A stretch of DNA of 37,374 bases from JAGVSR01 sp963742405 (GTDB lineage: Bacteria > Pseudomonadota > Alphaproteobacteria > Rhizobiales > Hyphomicrobiaceae). Below, piece after piece: positions 1-8,039 of this stretch; within the stretch, counting starts at the first letter, position 1; each line of letters opens with the position of its first letter. Location: NCBI GenBank assembly GCA_963742405.1, contig CAVUMB010000009.1, positions 1 through 37,374 on the forward strand, written 5' to 3'. Below the pieces are notes generated by a model. It saw nothing but the letters and a program-made list of their open reading frames with translations. It made no database searches and was not told the origin of the DNA. Made by a program: the position numbers and the translations under genes.

Positions 1-1605
1 GTGCGTAGGCTCGATGGTACCATCTTCGATGCGCGGTTCACGCTGCGATATGCAACTGAAGACAAGACCAAGGGCCTTGCCGGCGTCATTGACATCACCG
101 AGCGCAAGCGCGCGGAAGAGGCGCTGCGCGAAAGTGAGCGCGGTCTACGCTCGGTAATTAACGGGATACCGGGTATGGTAGCGACATTGGCTCCCAGTGG
201 CGAGGTGGAAGGAGTCAATCGCCAAATCCTTGAGTACTACGGCCAACCACTCGAAGAGCTGAGGAACTGGGGAACAAGCGGAGTTATACATCCCGAGGAT
301 CTCCCGCACGTCAGGGAAGTTGTCGCGAGATCGATCGCGTCAGGGGCGCCTTTCGAATTCGAACATCGCGCTCGTCGTTCCGATGGGGAATATCGGTGGT
401 TATTTGCCCGCGGCGTCCCATTCCGCGATAGCTCTGGGCGCATTGGCCGTTGGTTTGCTCTAGTGACGGACATCGAGGAGCGAAGACGAGCCGAAGAGGC
501 GCTGCGGGAGAGCGAAGCGAAGTTCCGGGCAGCCATTGATGGGATAGCCGGACTCGTAGCGATCATGACCCCGAGCGGCGAACTCGAATCCGTCAATCGC
601 CAAATCATCGAGTATTTCGGCCGATCTATCGAAGAATTGAAGGACTGGGGTACCGGCGATGCAGTCCATCCCGAAGACCTTCCCCGTGTTCTTGAATCTT
701 TCAAGACCTCACTCGCCGCCGGCACTCCCTTCCATCAAGAACTACGCCTGAGACGCTTTGACGGCGAGTATCGGTGGTTTGAAAATCGCGGGGCCCCAAT
801 TCGCGACGAGTCCGGGCGTATCACCCGCTGGTACTGTCTGCTCACGGACATTGAGGATCGCACGCAAGCGCTGACGCGATTGCAGCAGATGCAATCGGAC
901 TTCGCCCGCATGAACCGCGTGAGCATGATGGGAGAATTGGCTGCCTCGCTGTCTCACGAAATCACGCAGCCGATCGCCAGCGCGCGTAACAACGCGCGTG
1001 CAGCCTTGAATTTTCTGGACGCGAAACCGCCAGACCTAAGCGAGGTCAAAGAGGCGCTTGGCTGCGTTGTTGGCGACGCCGATCGAGCCGGCGATATCAT
1101 CGATCGCATCCGTGAACACATCAAGAAAGCACCGCTGCGACAGGAGCGCTTTGATCTTAATGCCGCAATCAATGAGGTGATTGGCTTGGCACGGAACGTG
1201 ATCCTTAGGAACGGCGTCTCTGTTCAGACGCGGCTTGCGGACGAATTTTCACCCGTTCGTGGCGACCGTGTTCAATTGCAACAGGTGGTCCTAAACCTGG
1301 TCTTGAACGCGGTTGAAGCAATGGCCTCGGTTGAGGCCGGGGTACGAGAACTGTCGATCAGCACCGAGCGAGACCAAATCGGCATCCTTGTGGCGGTCGG
1401 GGATTCCGGACCCGGCGTCGATCCGGAAGATCGTGAGCTTATTTTCAATTCTTTCTACACGACCAAGTCCGGCGGGACGGGGATGGGGCTCTCGATCTGC
1501 CGGTCCATCATCGCCGAGCATATGGGGCGCTTGTGGGTGGACGCGAACAAACCTCGCGGCGCCGTATTCAAGTTCACCTTGCCCGGGACCGAATTGAGAT
1601 CATGA
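1..1605 (+). CDS. PAS-domain sensor histidine kinase (5' end missing)
   Basis: The frame is open to the left edge, so the N-terminus is missing. The first ~35 residues look like the end of another PAS/PAC unit (GVIDITERKRAEEALRESE). Two complete PAS/PAC units follow at about residues 45-160 and 170-285 and are clearly similar to each other. Next comes a HisKA domain with the phospho-acceptor His at residue 319 (SHEITQPIASARNNARAAL), then a HATPase domain with N-box NLVLNAVEA (N432, N436), G1 DSGPGVD and G2 GGTGMGL. No transmembrane segment is visible in the part present, so sensing through the PAS units in the cytoplasm is likely; the ligand is unknown and no haem-type residue was assigned. 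Its stop codon overlaps the stop of the convergent receiver gene. Family: HPK4/FixL-like kinases. The partner regulator is inferred from proximity (1600-1989 or 2294-2926). Confidence 0.93.
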   Translation: MRRLDGTIFDARFTLRYATEDKTKGLAGVIDITERKRAEEALRESERGLRSVINGIPGMVATLAPSGEVEGVNRQILEYYGQPLEELRNWGTSGVIHPEDLPHVREVVARSIASGAPFEFEHRARRSDGEYRWLFARGVPFRDSSGRIGRWFALVTDIEERRRAEEALRESEAKFRAAIDGIAGLVAIMTPSGELESVNRQIIEYFGRSIEELKDWGTGDAVHPEDLPRVLESFKTSLAAGTPFHQELRLRRFDGEYRWFENRGAPIRDESGRITRWYCLLTDIEDRTQALTRLQQMQSDFARMNRVSMMGELAASLSHEITQPIASARNNARAALNFLDAKPPDLSEVKEALGCVVGDADRAGDIIDRIREHIKKAPLRQERFDLNAAINEVIGLARNVILRNGVSVQTRLADEFSPVRGDRVQLQQVVLNLVLNAVEAMASVEAGVRELSISTERDQIGILVAVGDSGPGVDPEDRELIFNSFYTTKSGGTGMGLSICRSIIAEHMGRLWVDANKPRGAVFKFTLPGTELRS

Positions 1606-1989
1606 TTTCGTTTCAGACAATTCGCTGGGCGTCAGTGCCGTACGGATATACTTTCTCAGTTCCTGTTCATCGACCGGCTTTCGGAGATAGCAGAGAACAC
1701 CGTCGCTCTCGGCGCGGCGCCGATCGACATCGTTGGGATAAGCCGTCACGAGAATTGTCGGAATTGCATGGCCGATATCGACAAGGCGTCGGTAAAGTTC
1801 GATGCCAGTCATCGCAGGCATGTGGACGTCAGCGACTAAGCAAGCCGTTTCGTTTAGATGCGAAGACTCGAGGAAATCGGCTGCCGATGGAAAGCCTTCG
1901 GTGGTATAGCCCAGTGACCTTATGAGCCTTCGCATGGACTCGCGAAAGTGCTGATCGTCGTCAACGACGGAAACTAATGGCTCTTTCAT
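1600..1989 (-). CDS. Single-domain response regulator (CheY/FixJ-N-like receiver)
   Basis: 129-residue protein made only of a receiver domain: acidic pocket VVDDD at residues 8-12, phospho-acceptor Asp54 in LVADVHMP, switch Thr82 (ILVTAY), and Lys104 in the LRKP motif. There is no output domain, so it probably relays phosphate or sequesters a kinase. Start chosen at the ATG at 1989 behind GAGGCGGGTG; a GTG one codon upstream (1992) is the alternative. The gene is convergent with the PAS kinase and the two coding regions overlap by 6 bp. An FNR/FixK-type palindrome (2060-2073) sits about 77 bp upstream of the start, well placed for activation. Function by family is certain; the partner is inferred. 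Confidence 0.9.
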   Translation of the reverse strand: MKEPLVSVVDDDQHFRESMRRLIRSLGYTTEGFPSAADFLESSHLNETACLVADVHMPAMTGIELYRRLVDIGHAIPTILVTAYPNDVDRRRAESDGVLCYLRKPVDEQELRKYIRTALTPSELSETKS

Positions 1990-2059
1990 CACCCGCCTCG
2001 GGTAAATCTAAGTCGTTGGGCATATGAATCCATCATGCCGCCGCCGCACGCGGGATCGC

Positions 2060-2073
2060 TTGATTTGCGTCAA
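2060..2073 (-). promoter_or_regulatory. FNR/FixK-type binding site
   Basis: TTGATTTGCGTCAA matches the TTGAT-N4-ATCAA consensus at 9 of 10 arm positions. Its centre (2066.5) would put a class II start site near 2025, about 36 nt upstream of the receiver start at 1989. It lies 220 bp from the divergent regulator gene at 2294, so the minus-strand gene is the likelier target. Binding is inferred from the motif only. Confidence 0.5.
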
Positions 2074-2293
2074 CAGTGCCACCGGCGCAGCGATGTTCCC
2101 CCGTAAACTTTGGCTTATCTTGGCAAGATTTAGGCGGGCTGGTTGTCAAGGGAGGCCGCTAGCCTGTGGCTATGCGCATATACTTTGATCTACGCGGCTC
2201 GTATCCTGTCGGGAAGATGGTGCAGTTCAGCCCCAGCAATTGCGACTACAATGTCCTACCGAGACCGCTGATCCCCTCGAGTGAGTAGCAGCG

Positions 2294-2926
2294 ATGCCTG
2301 CCAACTCAACTGTCTTGGTCATCGACGACGACCCGGACCTCCGGGCGTCAATAGGGCGTCTGTTGCGGTCGCTTGGCATCGACGCTCAGCTGTTTGCGTC
2401 CATTCCGGAATTCCTCAGATCCGATCCACCCAAAGGGCCGACCTGCCTGGTGCTCGATGTCAGGCTGCCGGGCCAAAGCGGCCTCGACCTACAGCGGGAG
2501 CTGGTTCAGGCAAAACGGGAGGTCCCAATTATCTTTATCACGGGGCATGCCGACATCCCGATGACTGTGCAAGCGATGAAGGGTGGCGCCATTGAGTTTT
2601 TGACCAAGCCATTCCGCGATCAGGACCTCCTCGACGCCATCCAGCTCGGCCTGTTGCGTGATAGTGCGCGTCGGGACAATGAAGCGGCTTTGGCGGACCT
2701 TAGAGGCCGTTTTGCCTCGCTAAGCCCGAGGGAGCGCGAGATCGTGATTCAGGTCGCGCGCGGCCGCCTGAGCAAACAGATTGCGCACGACATTGGTATT
2801 GCCGAAGCCACGGTGAAAGTGCACCGCAGCAGGGCGATGCATAAGATGAAGGCTGGATCGCTTCCAGAGCTCGGCCAGATGGTCGACAAACTCAAGCTGG
2901 TGTCTGACACGCCGCACCGGTTTTGA
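2294..2926 (+). CDS. FixJ/NarL-family response regulator
   Basis: 210 residues. An N-terminal receiver has acidic pocket VIDDD (residues 9-13), phospho-acceptor Asp55 (LVLDVRLPG), Thr in IFITGHADIPMTV and Lys in FLTKPF. A C-terminal LuxR-type helix-turn-helix runs from about residue 140 to 205 (LSPREREIVIQVARG, then IAEATVKVHRSRAMHKM). The spacing and the GHADIPMTVQAMKGGA stretch are typical of FixJ/TtrR-type regulators that act with PAS kinases, so the kinase at 1-1605 is a plausible partner. The 300 bp upstream hold the FNR-like site at 2060 and a lone TTGAT half-site near 2185; no clear core promoter was assigned. 190 bp of empty DNA follow. Confidence 0.92.
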   Translation: MPANSTVLVIDDDPDLRASIGRLLRSLGIDAQLFASIPEFLRSDPPKGPTCLVLDVRLPGQSGLDLQRELVQAKREVPIIFITGHADIPMTVQAMKGGAIEFLTKPFRDQDLLDAIQLGLLRDSARRDNEAALADLRGRFASLSPREREIVIQVARGRLSKQIAHDIGIAEATVKVHRSRAMHKMKAGSLPELGQMVDKLKLVSDTPHRF

Positions 2927-3118
2927 GTTGGGCGACGGCGCTTTTTGCCCGGGGTGAGCGATCAAAGCGCGGCAAGGTCGTATCTGCTATCGAATTCAGC
3001 TACCGGCCCCTTATAAATCAAGGTTTAGGCACCCAACACCCACGTGCAATAGCTTGCGGCATTCCCAGTCATCAGACTGCGCCTCACGGAACGGACCTCC
3101 CAACGACGCGAGGTTGCC

Positions 3119-3688
3119 ATGCGTGCATCAAGACCGACCATAATTTTCGGCGACTCATCTTGCCCCAAGACACCGGTCGCGACACAAGCTCGTGCTGAAC
3201 CACTCCTGGCGAAACAGAGCGAACCGGTCTCAGCCGTGCCAGACGAAGTCCTATTTGGACCGTTTCGTCTCCTCCCGGCACAGTTTCTGTTGTTGGAGGG
3301 CGCAAAGCCCGTACCGGTTGGGAGTCGCGCGCTGGAAATCCTGGCCCTTTTGCTCGAACGTCCGGGCGAACTGATGAGCAAGCAGGAATTGATGGCTCGC
3401 GTTTGGCCTGACGTCTTTGTCGAACCCGCAAACTTAACCGTCCACATATCCGCCTTGCGCCGCGCGCTGCGAGATGGACAAGACGGAAATCGGTTCATCA
3501 TCAATATCCCCGGACGGGGTTACAGGTTTGTCGCCTCTGTAACCGCTACGCGCCGCCAAAACCCGACGCTTCCCCCAGTGAGGCGGAGGGCGCCGGAGCT
3601 TGAGAGGCGCCCGCAAACTACGACACCTTCGGACTCTGGCGTGCGAGCCGTGCGCGCTTTTCAGTCCAACCATGTCTCGACTTTTTGA
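3119..3688 (+). CDS. Stand-alone winged-helix (OmpR/CadC-type) DNA-binding protein
   Basis: 189 residues. A variable N-terminus is followed by a Trans_reg_C winged-helix domain at about residues 43-140: LFGPFRLLPAQ, then SRALEILALLLERPGELMSK, the recognition-helix region VEPANLTVHISALRRALRD, and the wing IPGRGYRFVA. There is no receiver domain. The ~45-residue tail is Arg/Pro-rich and low in complexity. In many relatives this domain heads a long protein with an AAA ATPase or TPR region, or precedes a membrane segment as in CadC; neither is present. It may be a short regulator or a truncated relic. Start ATG is supported by GAGG upstream. Target unknown; the nearest downstream gene is the cytochrome P460. 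Confidence 0.82.
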   Translation: MRASRPTIIFGDSSCPKTPVATQARAEPLLAKQSEPVSAVPDEVLFGPFRLLPAQFLLLEGAKPVPVGSRALEILALLLERPGELMSKQELMARVWPDVFVEPANLTVHISALRRALRDGQDGNRFIINIPGRGYRFVASVTATRRQNPTLPPVRRRAPELERRPQTTTPSDSGVRAVRAFQSNHVSTF

Positions 3689-3728
3689 AAGTCAAGCCGC
3701 GCTGAAACGCAGCTTTCAGACCCGAGAC
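3674..3728. other. Nested palindrome able to fold as a three-way junction
   Basis: Outer arms GTCTCG (3674-3679) and CGAGAC (3723-3728) enclose two further perfect hairpins: GACTTT-TTG-AAAGTC (3679-3693, sharing one base with the outer arm) and CTGAAA-CGCAGC-TTTCAG (3702-3719). It overlaps the last codons of the winged-helix gene and lies 90 bp before the P460 gene. There is no T-tract, so it is not a classical terminator. It could be an RNA structural element, a processing site or an operator cluster. Confidence 0.4.
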
Positions 3729-3817
3729 GCGAAATGAATTTGGCTGAGTTTCTGTGTGACCTGAACAGCGATCGGCACTGATTGGAACGCATCCAAATCG
3801 ATCGACAGGCATGAGCT

Positions 3818-4348
3818 ATGAAGCGAAAAAGCATCTTAAGGGCGGCAAAGATTATGGCGGTGCTCATTGGGGCGGTTACGGTCGTCTACGCGCAGGATAA
3901 GTACGCGCTGACATCGCCGAGCGGAATCGCGTTCTTGGACTTCAAGGGTTATGAGGACTGGGCGGTGGTTTCCTCCGCCCGTACCGATGAGGTGCTCAAG
4001 GTCATCGTGGCCAACCCAACGATGATCAATGCTTACAAAGGCGGCGTTCCCGGCAACGGTCGACCTTTTCCGGAAGGCTCGAAGATCGCGAAGCTGCAAT
4101 GGAAGCCGAAGAAAAGCACCGAGGCTCCCTTTGCCGTGGATGTACCCGACGTCTTCAGCCAGGCTTTCGTAATGGAAAAAGACAGCAACCGGTTTCCAGC
4201 CACAGGGGGCCGGGGATACGCCCTTTTCAACTACGACGCCGCAACCGACCAGTTTTCAGCCGACCCGGCTCCCGCTGACTGCGGGCATACATGCCACGTG
4301 GCTGTGAAGAGCAAGGACTACATTTTCCACCCGTATCAGAAACGATGA
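3818..4348 (+). CDS. Cytochrome P460 family protein (periplasmic c-type haem)
   Basis: 176 residues with a Sec signal peptide (MKRKSILRAAKIMAVLIGAVTVVYA, cleavage likely before QDKYAL). The mature part has the P460 fold hallmarks DFKGYEDWAVVSSARTDEVLKVIVAN and the DVFSQAFVMEKDSNRFPATGGRGYALF stretch, and a single C-terminal haem motif CGHTCH at residues 155-160. Cytochromes P460 oxidise hydroxylamine/NO when the haem is cross-linked to a Lys; many family members in non-nitrifiers have unknown substrates. Whether the cross-link Lys is present cannot be settled from the sequence alone. It appears monocistronic, with 129 bp upstream and 161 bp downstream free of genes. Confidence 0.88.
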   Translation: MKRKSILRAAKIMAVLIGAVTVVYAQDKYALTSPSGIAFLDFKGYEDWAVVSSARTDEVLKVIVANPTMINAYKGGVPGNGRPFPEGSKIAKLQWKPKKSTEAPFAVDVPDVFSQAFVMEKDSNRFPATGGRGYALFNYDAATDQFSADPAPADCGHTCHVAVKSKDYIFHPYQKR

Positions 4349-4509
4349 GTTTGCACCTGCGAAGGAGGTTTCGGCGCAGCCGTCGTGCGCAGAGCAGGAA
4401 GCCCCTGGGGAATTTGCCGAAGCCGTTATCGACGTCACAAAGACCTAAGTAACTCGCTGAGGGGCGCGCCCTGCAGTCTGCGCATTGGCCAACTTTACGG
4501 AATCAAACC

Positions 4510-5334
4510 ATGAGCACAGTCAAAACCAAAGATGGCGTCGAGATTTTCTACAAGGACTGGGGCCAGGGCCAACCCATTGTGTTCCACCATGGCTGGCCGC
4601 TCAGTTCTGACGACTGGGACGCGCAGATGCTGTTCTTCTTTCAGAATGGATATCGCGTAATCGGCATTGATCGCCGCGGTCACGGGCGCTCGAGCCAGAT
4701 TTCCGACGGTCACGACATGGACCACTACGCGGCCGATGCAGCCGCTGTCGTCGACCACCTCGACCTTTGCGACGCCATTCATGTCGGCCACTCCACAGGT
4801 GGCGGCGAGGTTGCTCGCTACGTCGCGCGGCACGGCAAGGGGAAGGTCGCCAAGGCAGTGCTGATGTCCGCGGTGCCACCGCTCATGCTCAAGACGGCGA
4901 AAAACCCGGATGGAACGCCGGTCGAGGCGTTCGACGCGCTGCGCAAGGCGCTCGCCGCCAACCGGTCCCAATTCTATCTAGACCTCGCATCCGGTCCTTT
5001 CTACGGCTTCAACCGGCCGGGTGTGAAACCCATTCAAGGGGCTATCGAAAATTGGTGGCGCCAGGGCATGATGGGCGCCGCCAACGCGCACTATCTCGGC
5101 ATCAAGGTGTTCTCGGAAACGGACTTTACTGATGATCTCAAGAGCATCGAAGTGCCCACGCTGGTCATGCAGGGCGACGACGATCAGATCGTTCCGTACA
5201 AGGATGCCAGCCTGCTTTCGGTAAAGCTGCTGAAAAATGGGACGCTGAAGATCTATCCCGGTTTTCCGCACGGCATGCTCACGACCCACGCCGAAGTAAT
5301 TAACAAGGACATGCTTGCCTTTTTCCGGAGTTGA
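4510..5334 (+). CDS. Alpha/beta hydrolase, non-haem chloroperoxidase-like
   Basis: 274 residues, the usual length for cofactor-free haloperoxidases/esterases. Oxyanion region FHHGWPLSSDDWDAQ, nucleophile Ser95 in GHSTGGGEVARY, acid residue in the VMQGDDDQIVPY stretch and catalytic His in PGFPHGM near the C-terminus are all present, so the enzyme looks intact. No signal peptide: cytoplasmic. In vivo these proteins are usually esterases or lactonases; halogenation is a perhydrolase side activity. It lies 50 bp upstream of the molybdenum hydroxylase genes and may be co-transcribed; a second hydrolase gene lies at the other end of that set (9405). Confidence 0.92.
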   Translation: MSTVKTKDGVEIFYKDWGQGQPIVFHHGWPLSSDDWDAQMLFFFQNGYRVIGIDRRGHGRSSQISDGHDMDHYAADAAAVVDHLDLCDAIHVGHSTGGGEVARYVARHGKGKVAKAVLMSAVPPLMLKTAKNPDGTPVEAFDALRKALAANRSQFYLDLASGPFYGFNRPGVKPIQGAIENWWRQGMMGAANAHYLGIKVFSETDFTDDLKSIEVPTLVMQGDDDQIVPYKDASLLSVKLLKNGTLKIYPGFPHGMLTTHAEVINKDMLAFFRS

Positions 5335-5384
5335 GCGCGACGGAGTGGCGAGCCGTTGTTTGGAACGAGGAAGGAGCCGACACA

Positions 5385-5844
5385 ATGGCTTTTACCATCA
5401 AAGTCAACGATCAGCCGCACAGCGTCGACGTCGATGGTGAAACGCCATTGCTCTGGGTCTTGCGCGATGTGCTCGGCATGACCGGCACCAAGTACGGCTG
5501 CGGCATCGCCCAGTGCGGCGCCTGCACCGTGCATATCGACGGCAATCCGGTGCGCTCGTGTCTTCTACCGGTCGAAGCCGTTGGCAGCCGAGCCATCACC
5601 ACCATCGAGGGCGTCGGCGCGACGCGAGGCAGGCGCCAAAGTGCAGAAGGCCTGGCTGGATCTCGAAGTCATTCAGTGCGGCTACTGCCAGTCTGGCCAG
5701 ATCATGTCGGCGGCGGCGCTGCTCGCCAAGAACCCGCATCCCGACGACGCCGACATCGATGCGGCGATGGCGGGCAACATCTGCCGCTGCGGCACCTATG
5801 TGCGCATCCGCGAAGCCATCAAGAGCGCCGCGGGCGAGGCGTAG
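5385..5844 (+). pseudogene. (2Fe-2S)-binding subunit of molybdenum hydroxylase, one frameshift
   Basis: Encodes the small iron-sulfur subunit of a xanthine-oxidase-family enzyme (isoquinoline 1-oxidoreductase alpha-like), which carries electrons from the molybdenum site through two 2Fe-2S clusters. First-cluster cysteines C39, C44, C47 and C59 (YGCGIAQCGAC...SC) are in the first frame. The second cluster motifs CGYCQSG and CRCG lie in the +1 frame. One extra C near 5625 (GCGACG-C-GAG) joins the two; removing it gives a continuous 152-residue protein of normal length. Start ATG at 5385 behind GAGGAAGGAG. It is followed 10 bp later by the large subunit gene with its own GGGAGG site. Whether the frameshift is real decay or a base-call error is open. 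Confidence 0.85.
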
Positions 5845-5854
5845 GGAGGCCGTC

Positions 5855-8034
5855 ATGACATCGCGCACGAATGCCCGCCTTTCTCGCCGCGCTGATTCTG
5901 CAAGGCGGCCTTGCCGGCGGTTTGGTGCTGGCCTTCCAGTGGCCGGTGCAAGGCCGGCGCCGGTCAACGAGCCGGAGCAGCCTCCCGACCATCCGGACGG
6001 TCAGTTCGCGCCGAATGCCTTCATCCGCATCGACAATACCGGCAAGACCACACTGGTCATGCCGCAGGCCGAGATGGGGCAGGGCGTCTACACCGCGATC
6101 GCCATGATCCTCGCCGAGGAACTCGACGGCGATTTCGCGCAAGGTCGTGCTCGAGCACTCGCCGCCGAGCGACAAGCTCTACGGCAATCCGCTGTTCGGC
6201 GTTCAGGTCACCGGCAATTCCAATTCGATCCGCGCGTTCTGGGACAAGCTGCGCGAGGCAGGCGCCGCGGCGCGCGCCATGCTGATTGCGGCCGCGGCCG
6301 CGCAATGGCAGGTCGATGCGGCAAGCTGCAGCGCTGCAAATGGTAAGGTCACTCATGCCGCGAGCAACCGCACGCTCACTTACGGCGAGCTCGCCGATGC
6401 CGCCGGCAAGCTGCCGGTGCCCGACAAGCCGAAGCTCAAGGATCCGAAGGATTTCACGCTGATCGGCAAGCCGCTGAAACGCTTCGACACGCCGAACAAA
6501 ACCGACGGCAAGACCATCTATGGCATCGACGCGATGGTGCCGGACATGAAGTTTGCGACGCTTGCCCAATGCCCGGTGCTCGGCGGCAAGGTCAAGCATG
6601 TCGACGACAGTGCGGCGAAAAAGCTGCCCGGCGTGCGGCAGGTCGTCGTGCTCGACGATCTCGTCGCCGTCGTCGGCGACCACATGTGGGCCGCCTGGCA
6701 GGGCCTCGATGCGCTGAAAGTCACCTGGGACGAAGGGCCGAACGCGAAGATCAATTCGGCCGACATCTGGAACGAGCTGCGCGCGGCAAGCAAGAAGGAC
6801 GGCGTCGTCGCCAAATCCGAAGGCGACGTCGAGAAGGGCCTCACACAGGGCGAGCGCTTCGATGCCGATTACGAGCTGCCGTTTCTCGCCCACGCCACGA
6901 TGGAGCCGCTGAACTGCACCGTGCGCCTGACGCCGGGCGCCTGCGAGATCTGGACCGGCACGCAAGTGCAGACCCGGGCGCAGGAATATGCGGCCAAGGC
7001 CGCGGGCCTGCCGATCGACAAGGTGACGGTCCACAACCACTACCTCGGCGGCGGCTTCGGCCGCCGGCTCGAGCCGGACATGGTCGAGAGCGCGGTGCGC
7101 ATCGCCAAGGAGGTTTCGACGCCGGTCAAGGTCGTGTGGACGCGCGAAGAGGATATGCAGCACGACGTCTACCGGCCGGTCTATCGCGACACGATTTCGG
7201 CCTCTCTGTCGAACGGCAAGATCGTCGCCTGGAAATACAAGGTGACGGGCTCGTCGATCCTCGCGCGTTGGCTGCCGCCCGCATTCCAGAACGGCATTGA
7301 TGGCGACGCCGTCGATAGCGCCGTGGACATGCCCTACGACATCCCGAACAAGCGCGTCGAGCTATGTGCGCGCCGAGCCCCCGGCGGTGACGACCGGCTT
7401 CTGGCGCGGCGTCGGGCCGAACAACAATGTCTTCGCCATCGAAAGCTTCATGGACGAGCTGGCGCGCAAGGCGAACATGGATCCCGTCGCGTTCCGCCTC
7501 GGCATGCTCGACGGCACGCCGCGACTGAAGGCCGCGCTGCAACTGGTTGCCGAGAAATCCGGCTGGGGCAAGCCGCTGCCGGCCCGCGTCGGCCGCGGCG
7601 TCAGCGTGCAGCCGTCCTTCGGCAGCTTCATCGCCACCGTGGTCGAGGCCGAGGTCGATGACGTCGGCGCCGTGCATCTGCGGCGCGTCACCTGCGCGGT
7701 CGATACCGGCATCGCCGTCAATCCCGACACCATCATGGCGCAACTCCAGGGCGGACTGATCTTCGGCCTGACCGCGGCGCTGTGGGGCGAGGTCACGATC
7801 GAGAAAGGCCGCGTGCAGCAGTCGAATTTCAACAACTACCGCATGCTGCGCATCGACGAGACGCCGCCGATCGACGTCCACGTCATCAAGAGCGCCGAGC
7901 ATCCCGGCGGCATCGGCGAGACCGGCGCCACCGCCGGCCCGCCGGCCTTGCGCAACGCGATCTATGCGGCAACCGGCGTGCCCTTGCGCCGCCTGCCGAT
8001 CGACCGCGCCGCCATTGCCGTGAAGAAGGCGTGA
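5855..8034 (+). pseudogene. Molybdopterin-binding subunit, isoquinoline-oxidoreductase/aldehyde-dehydrogenase type, four frameshifts
   Basis: Large catalytic subunit of a periplasmic molybdenum hydroxylase. The start at 5855 gives a twin-arginine leader (ARLSRR, then LILQGGLAGGLVLAF after the first shift). The cofactor-binding loop GGGFGRR (the IorB-type variant of GGGFGGK) and the base-catalyst segment GGIGETGATAGPPALRNA near the C-terminus are present. Frames change near 5891 (+1), 5948 (-1), 6140 (+1) and 7359 (+1). Corrected length is about 725 residues, normal for the family, and no stop codon lies inside any segment. With the 2Fe-2S subunit and the cytochrome it would oxidise an aldehyde or N-heterocycle in the periplasm and feed electrons to the respiratory chain. 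The actual substrate cannot be read from sequence. Confidence 0.87.
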
Positions 8035-8039
8035 CCGCC

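Noticed and set aside
4978..5385. 135-codon minus-strand frame opposite the chloroperoxidase-like gene
   Set aside because: Antisense shadow of an intact hydrolase with complete catalytic residues.
6057..7163. 368-codon open frame on the minus strand inside the molybdopterin subunit gene
   Set aside because: It is antisense to conserved, recognisable protein sequence and rich in Arg/His/Asp with no family features; a GC-skew shadow.
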